Source: Flavobacterium salmonis (GTDB lineage: Bacteria; Bacteroidota; Bacteroidia; Flavobacteriales; Flavobacteriaceae). Taken from it: 64,000 nucleotides of DNA. Positions 62,649 to 64,000 of this stretch are shown here, in pieces; the stretch's first letter is position 1; the number at the start of each line of letters is the position of its first letter. A program made the position numbers and the translations under genes. The notes below the pieces were generated by a model. It saw only the letters and a program-made list of their open reading frames with translations, had not been told where the DNA came from and did no database searches. Where the stretch lies: contig NZ_CAIJDP010000089.1 in the NCBI RefSeq assembly GCF_903819435.1, forward strand, positions 284,742 to 348,741, given 5' to 3'.

Positions 62649-63719
62649 CTAAAACCACCGTCTTTTTTTGAAATAAATAATAAGGGCTATAACCAATAGA
62701 AACATGACTATCATAACAATAAAGTAGCCGTTTCTGGTATGTAATTCGGGCATATTATCAAAGTTCATTCCGTATACTCCAACAATAAAAGTAAGCGGAA
62801 TAAAAACTGCCGAAATAATTGTCAGCGTTTTCATTATTTCATTCATTTTCCTGCTTTGTTCTGAAAAATAAAAATTTGAAGCACTTTCTAAAGAACTCAT
62901 ATCTGAATCGATTTGCTCCAAAAGTTCCAGACTTTTTTGATGCAGCCTCACAAAGAAATTAAATGTCTCTTTTTGAATAAGGGAGTTTGTATCATCGTCT
63001 TTGATCGTTTTCAAATAATACAAAGAATCCCGAAGCGGCACAATTGCACGCTTTAAAAAGTTAAAATTATCACGGTGATTTTCAATCTTTTCCAGAATAA
63101 TCGGATCAGCTCCTTTTTTGGTCAAATCAATTAATTCTTCAATATTATCTTCTTCATCTTCAATTGTAATATAAAAGTTTTCCATTACCGCATCCAACAA
63201 TAAATAAAGCAGATAATCTACTTTTTTAGTCCTTACAATTCCAGCATGTGTGCGAATGCGTTCCCGGATATGTGTAAAGAAGTCACTTCGCTTTTCCTGA
63301 AACGAAATCAGGATTCCGTCTTTTAAAATAAAACTAAGCTGCTCTACTTTAAGTCCGTCTGAATATTCTGAAGGTAAAAGTGATTTAATATTGAAAAATA
63401 AAACATCCTGCTGTTCTTCCAGCTTTGTTCTTTTTGTTGTGTTTAAAATATCAGCAAGTAAAAAGTCGTCCAGCTTAAAATGATCCCCGATTGTTTTAAT
63501 GAGATCAATATTGTTTAATCCGTGAATATTGAGCCAATTATTTTTGGTATAATCAAAACAGGAATTTAACGCTAACACAGTAAACTTTTCATATTCAACA
63601 ACATCAGCATCATTATATACAAAAAGCTGCATTTCTGATTCGTGATCTTTATGAGCCCCTGTATACTCTAAGGTGGTATGCTGTAGCTTGCGGCCTTCTT
63701 TGTATTTTATCTTACGCAT
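62649..63719 (-). CDS. corA: CorA-family magnesium/cobalt transporter
   Basis: The 356-aa protein is a typical CorA channel. The N-terminal 290 residues are the cytoplasmic regulatory domain with a long helix (FNFFVRLHQKSLELLEQIDS). Two membrane helices lie at the C-terminus. The first (ISAVFIPLTFIVGVYGMNFD) ends with the GMN selectivity motif; the following MPEL loop leads to the second helix and a basic tail KKRRWF. Pentamers allow passive Mg2+ entry. I placed the start at ATG 63719; a TTG one codon upstream is less likely. It lies 50 nt upstream of pta in the same direction. Confidence 0.95.
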   Translation of the reverse strand: MRKIKYKEGRKLQHTTLEYTGAHKDHESEMQLFVYNDADVVEYEKFTVLALNSCFDYTKNNWLNIHGLNNIDLIKTIGDHFKLDDFLLADILNTTKRTKLEEQQDVLFFNIKSLLPSEYSDGLKVEQLSFILKDGILISFQEKRSDFFTHIRERIRTHAGIVRTKKVDYLLYLLLDAVMENFYITIEDEEDNIEELIDLTKKGADPIILEKIENHRDNFNFLKRAIVPLRDSLYYLKTIKDDDTNSLIQKETFNFFVRLHQKSLELLEQIDSDMSSLESASNFYFSEQSRKMNEIMKTLTIISAVFIPLTFIVGVYGMNFDNMPELHTRNGYFIVMIVMFLLVIALIIYFKKRRWF

Positions 63720-63807
63720 CAAAAATTATTTATTATAGTAATATTACAAAAAAGAATTTGAAAAGGAAATGACAATTATCATTTTGTAGTGACTTGCAGA
63801 CATAAAA

Positions 63808-63833
63808 AAACCGAGTCATTTCTAACTCGGTTT
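63808..63833 (-). terminator. Hairpin with minus-strand T-tract, gene of origin not visible
   Basis: AAACCGAGT and ACTCGGTTT form a 9-bp stem with an 8-nt loop. On the minus strand it is followed by seven T, so it would stop leftward transcription. No leftward gene is visible to its right. Confidence 0.7.
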
Positions 63834-63886
63834 ACATTGGATTATATGGACAATATTTATTTTTAATTTAAAAGTCTATCATTTTT

Positions 63887-63918
63887 TTGTAAAAGCTTGT
63901 TTGGAGTTGCTACCTTTG
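63887..63918 (+). promoter_or_regulatory. Promoter for the transposase-like gene at the right edge
   Basis: TTG at 63887-63889 and TACCTTTG at 63911-63918 are 21 nt apart, a full match to the Flavobacterium consensus. It lies 43 bp upstream of the start codon. Confidence 0.6.
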
Positions 63919-63961
63919 AGTGGAGACATATTTAAAAAAATAGATTTAAATTTGTTTTATC

Positions 63962-64000
63962 ATGAAAAGAGTATTTGACGAATCATTCAAGAAGATGGCA
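63962..64000 (+). CDS. Start of an IS3-type transposase OrfA-like protein (cut by window end)
   Basis: Only 13 codons are visible: MKRVFDESFKKMA. This resembles the first residues of IS3-family OrfA proteins (HTH_Tnp_1), which commonly begin MKR-x-FDE-x-FK. A good promoter lies just upstream. The rest of the gene and the element's ends lie outside the window or cannot be defined. Confidence 0.5.
   Translation, partial: MKRVFDESFKKMA

Overview
The window is from a low-GC Bacteroidota genome, almost certainly a Flavobacterium or close relative. The evidence is very AT-rich intergenic DNA, weak ribosome binding sites, promoters of the TTG-N17-23-TAnnTTTG type, a SusC/SusD pair, a propeller-type sensor regulator with a LuxR-like HTH, and many small secreted proteins with signal peptides ending in AQ.

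The dominant feature, about 2.4-30.8 kb on the plus strand, is an extracellular contractile injection system (eCIS; Afp/PVC/AlgoCIS-like). A stand-alone pseudo-receiver/HTH regulator with its own terminator comes first. Then follow a DUF4255 cap protein, a conserved 277-aa protein, one sheath, two tube proteins, a DUF5908 peptide, a LysM-like hub adaptor, a VgrG-like spike, a PAAR tip, a gp25-like wedge, two large baseplate proteins and a tape-measure protein. After these come three unrecognised proteins (840, 275 and 307 aa; the first two alanine-rich and helical), an AAA+ ATPase, a small REP-transposase-like protein and two cargo candidates. The two cargo genes share an N-terminal DUF4157 module and carry unrelated C-terminal domains, like a cassette of exchangeable payloads. 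T6SS proteins, holins and capsid genes are absent.

At 31.2-36.5 kb lies a plus-strand operon for extracytoplasmic flavin and electron transfer: a secreted ankyrin protein, a DUF2271 protein with a possible FMN-attachment motif, a PepSY/flavodoxin/FNR membrane reductase, and ApbE. From 36.6 to 44.2 kb is a mosaic of small genes: a LacI regulator, a polysaccharide deacetylase, a TlpA-type thioredoxin, a Coq4-like protein with a palindromic operator, secreted proteins of unknown function, a gene remnant and an M28 peptidase.

From 44.4 to 58.6 kb the minus strand carries a polysaccharide utilisation locus: a propeller sensor/HTH regulator, SusC, SusD, a GH144/glycoamylase-family protein, an alpha/beta hydrolase and a GH3 beta-glucosidase, closed by a strong terminator. 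A separately terminated GH43-discoidin-FN3 protein follows. GH144 plus GH3 suggests beta-1,2-glucan as substrate; this is inference. The last part holds the housekeeping genes ackA, pta and corA. The window ends in the first codons of what looks like an IS3-type transposase. No rRNA, tRNA or CRISPR array was seen.
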